The translations under genes were made by a program, and so were the position numbers. A stretch of DNA of 64,000 nt from Rhynchospora pubera (lineage: Eukaryota > Streptophyta > Magnoliopsida > Poales > Cyperaceae), in NCBI GenBank assembly GCA_028095005.1, contig CM051459.1, positions 199,803,902-199,867,901 on the forward strand, read 5' to 3'. The notes beneath the pieces are model-generated. The model saw only the letters and a list, made by a program, of their open reading frames with translations, was not told where the DNA came from and made no database searches. Below, one piece after another: positions 12,663-23,127 of the stretch. Numbering within the stretch: the stretch's first letter is position 1; each line of letters begins with the position of its first letter.

Positions 12663-13613
12663 TTAGAGATTTTGACTATCTACATGTTGTAGAATTTCAT
12701 CCCACCATGGTTGCTCATCTTCATCATTCGGTTGTTGTTGATTACTCGCACCAGTGTTGTCAGCGAACTGAGCGAATTCGTTCCAAAAAGCAGCATCATC
12801 TTCTTGTTGATTACTCGTAACACTGTTGTCAACGAATTGAGTGGCTTCGTTCCAAAAAGCCGCTTCGGTTTCTTCTTTTTCTATCTCTGCCATTCGGCTT
12901 GTCGCAATTTGTCGAAGTTCATCCCTCTTATTCATTTCTCTCAATTTTTGCTCTGATTTTTTGAGCCTTTTTTTCCTTGCCTCTTCTTCCCTAATTTTTT
13001 GTTTACGATCCATTTCTTCATTTCTTTCTTTAATAATCCTCTGCGTCTCTATGTCCCGAGCTCTTTGTTCATTCTCGTCGTGACGTTTGTGCTCATGGTA
13101 GTGGTCACGCAATATGTTTTCTTTGTAATTGAAAACTTGAGCACACCTTGTACAGGTCACTGTGTGGTCTCCATTAAAGTTGTATATTTTCTCGTAAACA
13201 GTCCAGTGAGTTGGTTCAGACGAGAGGTAGGGTTTCGGTTGTTGTTGGGGGATGGGTTGAGGTTCTGTGTAATATTTTTTGTACCAGTCATATCGCCTTT
13301 CTCGGTTCAGATTCTTTTCGTGTTCCCGCCATCGCCGCTCCTGGTACTATTTCTGTTCCCTTTCCGGCCCACCATTAATGTGCCATTGGTAGTGTATTTT
13401 TAACTCGAGCACGTCTCCCTCTTTAGTCGTGTCTTCATGGATGTTGTATTTCAAAATGCGATAACAAGAGCGACAAATTGCCTCGTATTCTCCGTTTTTT
13501 GGTTGATTTCTATTGGCAGGGTAATGGTAGAAAGTTGGCCAATACTCAATGCGGGTTGCTCTTCGATAGTTTGGAACATCATTATTTGAGTTAGAGCTAT
13601 TTCCTTTGTCCAT
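12663..13613 (-). pseudogene. Two-zinc-finger coiled-coil protein of the MULE, one stop codon
   Basis: One continuous minus-strand frame of 317 codons, interrupted only by TAG at 13347-13349. The amino half has a CxxC motif (CRSCYRILKY) followed some 20 residues on by HYQWH. The middle has CTRCAQVFNY followed by DHYHEH, a C2H2/BED-like finger. Next comes a highly charged Lys/Glu/Arg coiled-coil segment. The tail has three acidic aromatic repeats (AAFWNEATQFVDN, AAFWNEFAQFADN, PWWDEILQHVD), which could be interaction or activation motifs. The stop sits where a Gln codon would fit. I do not recognise the family. Position inside the transposon suggests an element-encoded DNA-binding protein or a captured gene. 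Confidence 0.7.
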
Positions 13614-13797
13614 TGTACTGAAGGTTTTAACAAGAAGGAGGTAGTGGGTGTTTGTGCATTCTAATTCAACAATGGCTGCTTTTATAAATAATTTCAGTAG
13701 TTCAAAGATGACATTGTAAAATCAAATCTTGTCATGTCTTTTGCAGTCTTTATCAGAGCATGCTTGTACTTTTTTTTAAAAAAATTAAATAATACAC

Positions 13798-13959
13798 CTT
13801 CGAACGCGTTTATAAAGTGCGCTCCAACCCTCCGAACGCGTTTTATAAACGCGTACGAAGCTCTGACAAACGAGAGGAAAGTGGACAGCATCTCTCCTTC
13901 GTACGCGTTTATAAAACGCGTTCGGAGGGTAGGAGCACGTTTTATAAACGCGTACGGAG
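13798..13959. repeat. Right subterminal palindromic hairpins (two)
   Basis: Hairpins at about 13798-13860 and 13896-13959 use the same arms (ACGCGTTTATAAA and its complement) as the left end of the Mutator-like element. They lie inside the right TIR. The intervening DNA is about 35 bp of unrelated sequence. Confidence 0.85.
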
Positions 13960-14089
13960 GGGAATTCAAATACTCTCTTCTGAAACGCGTTGGAACTTTC
14001 TTCTTATTTAAAAAAAAAATAAAATAATTCTGTATATTAAAATTTTTTGTGTCCAAATTTTTATATTAATTAATTTCGGGAAGAAGAGC

Positions 14090-15553
14090 TTCCCATTCTA
14101 AGAAGGTCTGTTCCCACCCATCGGAAGAGCCGTCTCTGAAAAAATTCTGGAGCACTGCTCCCTCCAAATTACAAAGAAAAGAATCGACATGATCTCTCTG
14201 TGTGAATTTGGTGCAGTAGTGTCTGTTAAGAGCTGAGGATTTAAAGTGAAATCTAGACTGGAGAAGGACAAGGAGAATTCCTTTGCTTTATGCACTACTC
14301 CAGTATCAGAAATCTTTTTTGACACTTATAATAACAAAAATTAGAATTTATGTAATATTATTCGATATCGAATGCATGATCTCAAGATCTGTCTCATCTT
14401 GTCTAACAAGCTAAATCAAAACTGAAGGTCGTTTGGTGTGCTTAGTTGCGCGAAGGATTTCTTTCCCTTTCAGTTCATTTGAATTGATTTCTCAGAATTT
14501 AGTTGGAGCTAATAATATAAAAATTCCTACCAAATTCATTTATTTTGATAAAAAAATTCTAATGAAATGAAATCCCATGAATGTTAGAAATTAAAGAGGA
14601 TTTTTTATCAGGGCCTGAGAGCTCGCTAACAACGTGTCATTCATTTGCAATGTAATTAAAACTCTTTTCTTTAATTACTTTGATCCTAAACTTTTTAATT
14701 TAACCTATATATTAATTTAAAAAAAACACGGAACATTTCAACATCAATCATAAAGAAAATCATGATTAAGAGTTCTAGCTAATTAGTGGTTCAATATATA
14801 GTTGAAACACTAGGAAACAATGAATACCATTTTGGTAGTAATCAAGCTTTTAAAAAACGTCGTTTAAACATCATTTTTTTTTTCCAAAATAACAGTATTT
14901 TGTAGCCAACCGCACGAATGTCACAGAAAAAAACGATAAAATAACATAATGCGTCATTTACGTTTTTTTCGTCCAAAAACATGAGAAAAATTGTGGTTTT
15001 CGCCAATTAAACTTGTACAATATCAAAAGGCATATTGTGTATTGAGAACATAGTGTATTTGATACATATTGTGAATAAAATGTTTAAAGATGTTCAATAT
15101 CGTGTACCATTGTCTCTCTAAGTACACAAAAATGCATATAAGTTTGACACAGATGTTCGCATATATACACCGTTTTTTCACCGAAAAATGTCGCACCCTT
15201 AAATCAACTTCGAACCATCATACCGAAAAAGACGCATTTTAAAAACTTGGTATTAATTAAGCGCAATCTAATTTGGTTTGATGACTTGAATAACCTGCCA
15301 ACTTCTGTTTATGCAAAGAGTTTGATTATAATCATGTAGGGGAGGAGCTTGGTAAATTACGTCCGATGGTGTTGCCTACGAGGCTACGATATGGTAAATA
15401 TATATCTTGCATCTTGAGAACACTGAACTCACCAGGCCAAATCATGAACAACAAAATGATGAATAGAAAAAAAAAAAAAAACATAGGCTTACACATATCC
15501 AGCTTATCCAAATATTATTAAGCATAAAATGGTAGAAATGCATCAATTTTACG
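14090..15553. other. Intergenic DNA, no gene seen
   Basis: AT-rich DNA right of the Mutator-like element. It contains no supported coding frame, and no transposon end could be placed with confidence. Confidence 0.6.
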
Positions 15554-16190
15554 TAGGGCCATTGATGATATGATACTGTAAAAGGTATTTTAATTTATAT
15601 CCGCAACCGTTAAAATTTTTATTACCTATATGACTATATCCTATCCGTATTCATTAAAATGACTTTATAATATGTATCCTACTCGCGCCCGTTAAGAATT
15701 GACAGTAAGAGTATGGTAACGGTACATAATGAATAATAACAATATTATCAATTTAATGAAAAATATATATGATGCCAAATAAATGTATGGATAAAGTATA
15801 ACATTTAGATAATACTTTAGATATAACAAAAATTCAGAAATTTATTCTCATATTAATAAAATTTCGAAAATCTATATAACTAATTATTAATTATAATATA
15901 ATAGAGTGCAAATTAATTTTTACATCAACATAAATAAATTTGGATGAGGATCGAAATTAATAAAATATCTTTAAAAAATATTCTAATAACATGATTATAT
16001 ATACATATATGTTCGTAAAATTTTACTCGTTAGATAATGGATACGAAATAACCTTTATCTGTAATTGTAACCGATAAGTTAACGAAAATTTTCTTCACTA
16101 GTACTTACATCCATTAGTTTAATGAAAATTAAACCTAACACATATTATTGAATACGGTACGTATAATAAACAGATTTCATTGACACATTT
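15554..16190. mobile_element. Old, decayed copy of the 57-kb hAT family
   Basis: This region follows the order of the fresh element at 56716-57309. It starts with TAGGGCCATTGATGATATG, then has AAAGGTATTTT, CCGTTAAAA, CCCGTTAAGAATTGACAG and GGTAACGGTA. The right part has ATACGGTACG and ends at TTTCATTGACA. Many ACCCGT units of the young copy appear here as ACCTAT, ATCCTAT or similar, consistent with C-to-T decay. The TSD is no longer clear. Confidence 0.75.
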
Positions 16191-17204
16191 TGCTTGGATA
16201 AGATATATTCTATGTCCTTTAATAGATACATTTTGCTTGATAAGATACTTTGACGAATTCCAACATAAATACGTCGCCCTTCTGCCTTTTGCGTGCATCG
16301 TGCATCTACGACCTTCTCTTTTTAGAATTTAAAATAAGTTTTACTGTTTTTCCAGGTCATTGCTAAGGCATTTAAGATCCATTTAATTAATTCTAATTCC
16401 CCCCCCCCCCCCCTGTACTTATTTGTCGATCCATGCATCTTTCGAAGAAACTTCACATGCTTACTACTAGTTACATGTGCCTTTCCCAACCAGAGTTTCC
16501 ACAACTAAGGAGAAAAAAAAATGTCAAAGAAGATGTTCCGTATTCGTACAATCTCAGCATCATTGTCGATTATACAGTCAGATTCACTGCTTTTTTGTTT
16601 TCTTTCGTTCTCTTCTTTGTTTTTCTATATTCTACATGACGTGTCTCTTTAGGGAATTCTCAGAGACTAGTTGATAATTGATAACAATATTTTTTTCCCT
16701 ATTTTTAAAAAATAAGATAGGACAAAGCACCTAATTAACTTACAGGTTTATACAAAGGCCTTCCTAATCTTTTGGTATAGATACCAATTTTTATTTCCAA
16801 TTAAGGTGCTTTGGTGGAGCTGTATGCTAGTGATATTAGTAATTTAGAATCTTAGATTCCTACTAATGGAATTAGTGAGATAAAATAGCGGAGTTAGAAG
16901 TGAAGAAATGCTAGTGCTATTATAAATAGATAAAAGTAAGTAAATAAAAAAGCTGACATATTTTATTTTAAACTTTTTATTGTTATTTAATTTATTAAAA
17001 TTATAGGTATATCATTATTACTATAATTATTCATATAGTTATTTTTTATTTTTTTTTATTTTTTATCATCATCATTATTTTTTATCAGTATTATAACTAT
17101 CATTATTGAAATAAATAGATCAAATTAATTTATGGAGATTAGAATAACAACATTTGGATGAATTTGAATGATTTTTGAGGGTTAGAGGCTAACTATATAG
17201 GAGG
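16191..17204. other. Intergenic DNA with a poly-C run
   Basis: No gene. A run of 15 C residues lies at 16399-16413. The right part merges into the LINE remnant, whose left boundary cannot be set. Confidence 0.55.
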
Positions 17205-17413
17205 TTGAAAACCTTGAGTGTAGCATCTTCTCAACTTTCTGAATTGACGGTGTTAAGTGAAGAAACTTTCTGCATTGTACTTCATATGCTTGGCAATAGT
17301 GACACCCCTAGCTGGAAGTTACAAAAAAGGAAGACTCTCAGTTTTCTACTTGTTCAATTTATAAATTTCTCAAGGTATATCCAAAGCACTCTTCTATGTT
17401 TCTTCCTTTATGG
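17205..17413 (+). pseudogene. LINE ORF2 remnant, left part (split by CACTA)
   Basis: The open frame includes a TPSWKL-like motif typical of the segment before the zf-RVT domain of plant L1-type LINE polyproteins. It stops at the CACTA insertion point. Continuation across the 3-bp TSD into 25726 onwards yields the expected LINE motif order, so the two parts belong to one older element. Earlier reverse-transcriptase domains were not found. Confidence 0.6.
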
Positions 17414-17444
17414 CACTACAACAGGAAAGGGATTTACCAACACA

Positions 17445-17775
17445 GCATTGTGTTGCAAATAAAGCCTCATTTCTCTTGCAAAGAATCTTTGCAAGGAAAT
17501 TTGTATTCTTGTAAGAAGTCGTGTAGCAAGGGTATATAGGTAGACTTTTTTGCATGTGGGTAAAGAATAAAACAAGTCTTGCAAGTTAGCAAGACCCTTA
17601 TCAAGAAATATTGCAAGAGAAAAACATTCTTGCAAGTTCATTTTTTATCTGCGCGAAATATGCGAAATTTTATTAATTACCAGTTTTGTTGCTAGACCCA
17701 ACAGTCTTGCTGATTTTCATGCAAGGCCGAATAGGAGAATTAGCAAGACCTTTAGTTGCAACACTAAATAATCTA
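17445..17775. repeat. CACTA left subterminal TCTTGC/GCAAG repeats
   Basis: At least ten copies of TTGCAAG, TCTTGCAA or AGCAAGAC in both orientations occur over about 330 bp. Matching motifs occur at 24255-24300 and 25575-25700 on the right side. In En/Spm the subterminal repeats bind the TNPA protein; a similar role here is inferred. Confidence 0.75.
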
Positions 17776-18066
17776 GCAAATTTATTTGCATATTTGTATT
17801 CTTTTACATTTTATATTTATTTTTATTCGTAAATTAAATTAATAGAATACACGGAATGAAATTATAAGAGTTGATGTTAATTATTTAAATACAATAATTC
17901 GTAACATTGTAAAGATAACACAACAAAATATTATTAATAAAAACTAATTCACAATTAACTTAAATATATTTCAACACAATTGTTATACAAAATTTATATA
18001 ATCAAATATTTAATTCCTCAACTCCAACTACAAGTAATTTGAATACAAGGCCATGATCTAATTCAT

Positions 18067-18180
18067 CTATGATCTTCTGACCGCTTGATAAAGCTTATGC
18101 TCCACTTCTTCCAACATTTCTTCATTTTCCATATCATATCTCTGTCTCTTGATTTTACTCCAACGTCAACTAACACATCC
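18067..18180 (-). pseudogene. Terminal exon-like segment in the CACTA element
   Basis: After an acceptor reading ATGTCAG, the minus strand reads RQRYDMENEEMLEEVEHKL and then QAVRRS before a stop at 18067-18069. One in-frame TGA interrupts it near the start. The amphipathic, Glu-rich character looks coding, but I do not recognise the protein. It may belong to the same captured transcript as 18454-18530. Confidence 0.4.
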
Positions 18181-18453
18181 TGACATTAACCCAAATCACA
18201 CTTGAATACTGTAACATCAAACATACAATTAGAAAGAAAAAGGGGTTACAAAATTAGTTCTAAGATATATTTATTTGAAAAGATAATTGTCATCTTCTAA
18301 AAAGACCACATATTAAATAGTCTATGATACTTGATAGTTTCACCCTTATTTTACCCCAAATTTTATACAAGAAATCATTAAGATGAAAAAAAAATGAAAA
18401 ATACATATAATAGTTTAAATTTCCGAGAAAAAACAAAGAAGGCACAAACTAAC

Positions 18454-18530
18454 CTAGACAACGCGGGTGATCCTTCTCATGTAGTCTCTATGTTCAACAG
18501 ACAAAGATGTTATTCCTTGGATATGCCTTC
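18454..18530 (-). pseudogene. Internal exon-like segment in the CACTA element
   Basis: A 77-bp minus-strand segment sits between an acceptor (ATTGTAG) and a donor (GTTAGT). One frame reads QGITSLSVEHRDYMRRITR. Identity is unknown. Exon-like borders on the same strand as the CLP1 pieces suggest captured genic sequence. Confidence 0.3.
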
Positions 18531-19073
18531 TACAATTACCACAAATATAATAGCATACAAATTTAGTGCTCTTGTTATTTTTAATAAAAAAAATTATAAA
18601 GATGATGTATAAAGTAAAATTTGAAGAAAACTAACCAAAAAGCAATCAAAAGAACACATGTTTATCTACAAAAACCAGAAAAATAAATAATAATACGATA
18701 CAAGTTAAACTCTCAAAGGGAAAAATTCAATTAATATTAAATGAGCAGTCACAGAAAGCTGACTCTAACAAGAGCCAACCCAAAGTAAAGCCCAAGGACG
18801 GCTGCCCAACAGAAACGTTCACTTGAAGGTTAAACTAGAAATTAAAATAAACTATTGGAATATTAGATCCGCATAAAGAATGACTTAAGTATAAAATTCT
18901 TTTAAACCTAAATTAACAAAAGACAAGAAAGTAGCAAATATAATTTGATAAAAGTAAATTCGCTAACTAATTAAAATTTGGTGGCTTCTATGATATTTCA
19001 CATCTAACATAAGCGGCGTTAGTCTATGTAATATGCTCACAGAATTTAAGATAAAATTGGAGCAAAAAATTAC

Positions 19074-19186
19074 AAGTGTGATGATATCTTTGGGTGGATT
19101 TGGTGGGTCCTGGCAATGTATTTCCACCATATGAGAATGTCACATCAAGGAGCTCAATTAGTTCACCTTCTAACAAATCTCCTTTA
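19074..19186 (-). pseudogene. Exon-like segment, unidentified, in the CACTA element
   Basis: After an acceptor TTTGCAG, the minus strand reads KGDLLEGELIELLDVTFSY and continues open for 37 codons to a GTAATT donor. The sequence appears coding. It does not match the CLP1 order that I know, so it may come from a second captured gene. Confidence 0.4.
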
Positions 19187-19723
19187 CTGCAAATAAATCA
19201 AATCATAATTGAGGTTTTACCTACACATTCTTATTGAAAAACTTAGTCTACACAGTCAGGTTCATAATTGAGGTTTTACCCTTCCAATACTGTTACATGA
19301 AACCTTAATAACATTATCACAGTAAACTGGGGGAAGAATTGATTAAAACTAAAGCTCAACTGCAACACAGATGGCTCCTAAGCCTAAATGGGAACAATTT
19401 CGGGAAAGTCAGCAGACTCATCGGTTTTTCTAGGTAAGTTGGACTTTTTTCGACATTTAATTGCACATTTTGATGGTATATATAACTTAGTTGAGTAACT
19501 AGTAGAACATTTGAGGCACGTTAAGCAACATTATGTTAATTGAACAAGTAATTTCATAAAACAGTATCAATAATGCCATATATATGGGTTAAATAGCAAA
19601 ACTGGTTGTAGCAATATTGAGATATCCAGATTAATGTATCACCATTTGCAAATTTCAGTTAATGTAAGGTTTTTTGGAGCTCAGTATATGCCCAAAACAA
19701 AAACGAGGTACCTGATCATTTAC

Positions 19724-20395
19724 CTGGGAGTTGTATGCCCGTAAAAGTAAACAATTGCCATCACCAATGGATTTCCCTCAACAGGATCTATATGCATCTG
19801 CACTACAGTAGCCCCAATGGATCCTTGTCGTCACAAAAATAGTTTCACAGATAAACTTCTCAGGCATCTAAAAAAAGTTAATTTCTTTCTTGTTAAAGGT
19901 TCTCTGTGATGTACTGTACTACTGTCTAATTATTCTATATCCCAATAATCATCCTAATGAGTCTTTTTCTCAATCAGTAATGTTGCAATTCACAATAAGT
20001 GGGATTTCTAGCAAAAATAGAATTAAGACTTCATTTTGACCCGAAAAGTACTTGGGTCATCAGCTGTATACTCAGCCTCATTGAACCCACCAAGCTCAAT
20101 CGTTGCGCTGTGCAAAGTAAATCACTGACAATACAACAAATGCACAACCCAATTCCAACTCAAATTCGACTCAACAAAAGCAAGAAACTTGAATTAAGAT
20201 ATAAAGAAGAACGAATATAACTAACAACAATCTTGGAACTAGGTGAGACGGGAAGCCAGATATCTCGAGGTAACTCGCTTCCGTAAATTTCGGCTGTACC
20301 AGCGAGGAGTCGGCCATGGAGAGGCGTGTTGGGAACGACATGGACTCTCAGCTCGCACTCCTTCGCTACTTCTCTCGGCGGCTATACCGCAGTTG
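19724..20395 (-). pseudogene. CLP1: Captured fragments of CLP1 (RNA 5'-OH kinase, cleavage factor II)
   Basis: Three minus-strand pieces appear in CLP1 order. 20226-20395 encodes ECELRVHVV, then GTAEIYGSELPRDIWLP, the CLP1 amino-terminal domain. 20041-20106 encodes ATIELGGFNEAEYTADD, the strand matching the plant GATIE...YTADE segment. 19724-19824 encodes MHIDPVEGNPL, then VYFYGHTTP, which follows the Walker A kinase region in CLP1. Splice-like borders (acceptor ending ACAAG, donor GTAAAT) flank the last piece. The P-loop exon (GPTDSGKST in the family) is missing. CLP1 acts in pre-mRNA 3'-end cleavage and phosphorylates RNA 5' ends. This copy lies inside a CACTA element and is not functional. 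Motif matches are from memory of the family. Confidence 0.7.
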
Positions 20396-22892
20396 GTACA
20401 GGTACTGTAGGGTGAGAGGATAAGCCTTAGGTCGTCGGAGGAGGGCGAATAGAGGAGCCAACGAGGGCTAAGGGCCGAGGGGGCAAATGAAAGGATACGA
20501 AAAATAATAACGACACTGATGTGTGGGCCATAGTAAATGCAAACAGCTTTGTATTGATTAACTAATAAATTTTAGGCGGGATAAAATGAATTAGGCAAAA
20601 TCAAAATCAATTAGGCGGGATCAAAATAGAAATTAAGATATAAAATTGAATGATTAAATATAATTTACGCCTATAGTTATATCGGTGCGTTAGTAAAGCT
20701 CTAAATCATTCGATTAAAATTCAATGCATGCCTAAATAGTAGTGCTGAACAGAATATGCATGATTTTATAACAATTTTCAAAATTAAATTAAAATAACAT
20801 CTGACAGGTATAAAAATAATATTGAAATGCAACAATTATAATTTGTTAACTCATATTTTCTTAGAAACCAATTTTTATAATTGTTATTTATTTCTTTTGG
20901 ATTTATAAAAAACATTGTTATTGGACAGTCCAGAATTTTAAAATTAAGTGATTTTGTTTAAAAAAAAGATTAAAAATAGTCAATACTTAAAAAAATTATA
21001 AATTTTTTTTTCCAACATGATTTGAGTGTGAACATTAATTTAAGTGGTTTTGTACCGGTTGTTATAAAATTTTAAATCAAGGTATAGTCATTATTAATGG
21101 AATCATATCATATGTGAGTCACGACTAATTTTAATCAACCTCTCCAATTATATTTGAATCATAAATTATAGATTTTGCTATTTGATTATTAAATGTTTAG
21201 TCATCTCACTTGGTAACAACTATGAAGAATCTCCCAAAAATAACAATATTCAGTCATATCAATATTTTTATTCAGTTATCAGACAATATAATTGATGCAG
21301 CTACTATTGCTGCTAATTTATATATATAGTATTAATTAAAATCAGTGACCGCAATTTCTATAGTTAAAAATATTTTCTCTTTTTGCATTTATATAATTAA
21401 AAAATAGATTTATCTTTTTTTTTAAATATATTAAAAATAGTTTACTCATTTTTTGGTTAAATATTTTAACAATAGCCGTACCAATCATTACTTAATTTAA
21501 GAATTAAATATATACGGAAATCTATTGTAGTTCATGCCTAATTTTTATATGGTCTCTTCAATCTTTGCTTTTAATTTCATCGCAATAAATTTTATAAAAC
21601 TAAAATAATATCATATAATCTAACTTGCTGTAATTTTTTTATTTTATATCTTTTATTATAATTTATTTTGATAAAATAAATGCATCGAAAGCATAAGCAT
21701 AACACATTATAAAAATATTTTCTCTTTTTTCTTGTTGAATACTAACTAATTTTGAATATAATTCAAGTTGCTTGGAAAAGGGCAAACAATGACAACATAT
21801 AAGATTTGTAGAAAAGGTACTTTTTATAAATTTATTTATTTTTCATCTTTAGTCGTGATTTTGTTTATGCAAGAATCCAATGTAGAAAATATTTAATAAA
21901 TAAGTAGCTCATAAAATTCGTACAATTATTATTATTAATTTAATTTAAGAATTAAATATATTTGAAATCCTAAAGTACTTCAAGTCTGATTATTATTTGC
22001 CTTTTCAACAGTTGCTTTTAAATTCCTATGCAATAAATTTTATAATCATTACAATTGATATAATTTCAAATAAGCTTACTACATAATAATTTGCAATATA
22101 ATCGCAAATGCTAATAAAATGTTAAAATTTTTAAGAAAATCTTTATACAATTAAAAATTTTGTTGCAACAAATTTGATAATAAAATGTTAGTAAGAATTT
22201 TCGTATTGAGCGAAACTTAATATGTTCCTCTTGTAAAGATAGGACCACAACACTACGCGAATCAAAAGTTTTTGCAAATTGAAAAATCTAATTTAACCAA
22301 TTCAATCTATATATTGAAATCTCCCGGTAAAAAGAGCTATATAATTTTATTTTATTACACTTATTTATGAATTTTTTAAAGCATGTTATTTGTAGATACA
22401 AATCAGCAATAGAAATATTCCGAAAATAAAAAGTAAAATTTTTTTTGGAAAATTAGTAAAAAAAAATTTGTTCGAGGACAATAAATTTTTTTTTTGCTTT
22501 TTATTTCACATATTTTTTTAAATAATGTCAAAGTCCAATGCATTTATTTTTCAAAATAGCAATCCGAGTCTATCAATTTTATCTCCATTTTAAAATGTAA
22601 CAGGAAGATGAATTTTGCACTTTTTGTATTTTTGTGATTTTTTCACATTTTTTTTAAATTGATCAATTTATAAAAGTAATTAACCGTCTAAAACAATATT
22701 TTCTAAAAATCTCAAAAGATACAGTACATAAAACCCAAGAAAAAAATATGCATACTTATTACTTAATAAAACAATTTCACTCTATATTTCAACATGCATA
22801 AATAATTTACAAAAATAACATTACTTAATAAATCAATACGGTTCTAAATCTCTACATATAGCCAAAATTATATAATTGGAAGAAAAAACATA
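20396..22892. other. AT-rich CACTA interior, no gene seen
   Basis: No coding frame is supported. 21328-21450 resembles the 5' part of the small Helitron at 22893 (shared TATTAATTAAAATC then GTGACCG), which suggests another Helitron relic. 22276-22326 resembles one arm of the foldback element at 28229. Confidence 0.5.
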
Positions 22893-23127
22893 TCTATACT
22901 ATTAATTAAAATCTGTGACCGTTATTTTCAAAATTAAAAATAGATTTTATTTTTTGCATTGTCTAAAATTAAAAACAGTTTATCTTTTTTATATATATTA
23001 AAAATAGTCTTGCCATTCATTATTTAACTTAAAAGTTAAATAAATTTAGAAATCTAAGGTAGTTCTTGTTGAATTATTGTCATTCTAAAGAAAGATAGCG
23101 CATTGAAGCTACTACTGCAATGTCTAG
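22893..23127 (+). mobile_element. Short non-autonomous Helitron
   Basis: Starts with TCTATACTATTAATTAAAAT directly after an A and ends with CTAG directly before a T, the expected Helitron insertion between A and T. A weak imperfect stem precedes the end. At 235 bp it has no coding capacity. Its first part is similar to 21328 onwards. Confidence 0.55.

Larger units (their letters stand above)
7270..14078. mobile_element. 6.8-kb Mutator-like element carrying PMD and zinc-finger genes
   Basis: Both termini read inward as CGAAATTAATTAATATAAAA and remain similar for roughly 290 bp, through a shared block containing AGAAAGTTCCAACGCGTTT. The 11-bp direct repeat GGAAGAAGAGC lies immediately outside both ends (7259-7269 and 14079-14089). 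An 11-bp TSD with long TIRs is the Mutator-like pattern. Each subterminal region has two palindromic hairpins built on TACGCGTTTATAAAACGCG. Inside are a plus-strand ten-exon PMD gene (8494-12233) and a minus-strand zinc-finger gene (12663-13613), arranged convergently about 430 bp apart. No MURA-type (DDE, SWIM zinc finger) transposase is recognisable, so mobility presumably depended on a related autonomous element or on a protein I cannot recognise. Confidence 0.92.

Noticed and set aside
13694..14056. Open frames on both strands encoding FINAYEG/AFIKRV-type repeats
   Set aside because: They are translations of the subterminal palindromes in the MULE TIR. Similar frames occur on both strands because the DNA is palindromic.
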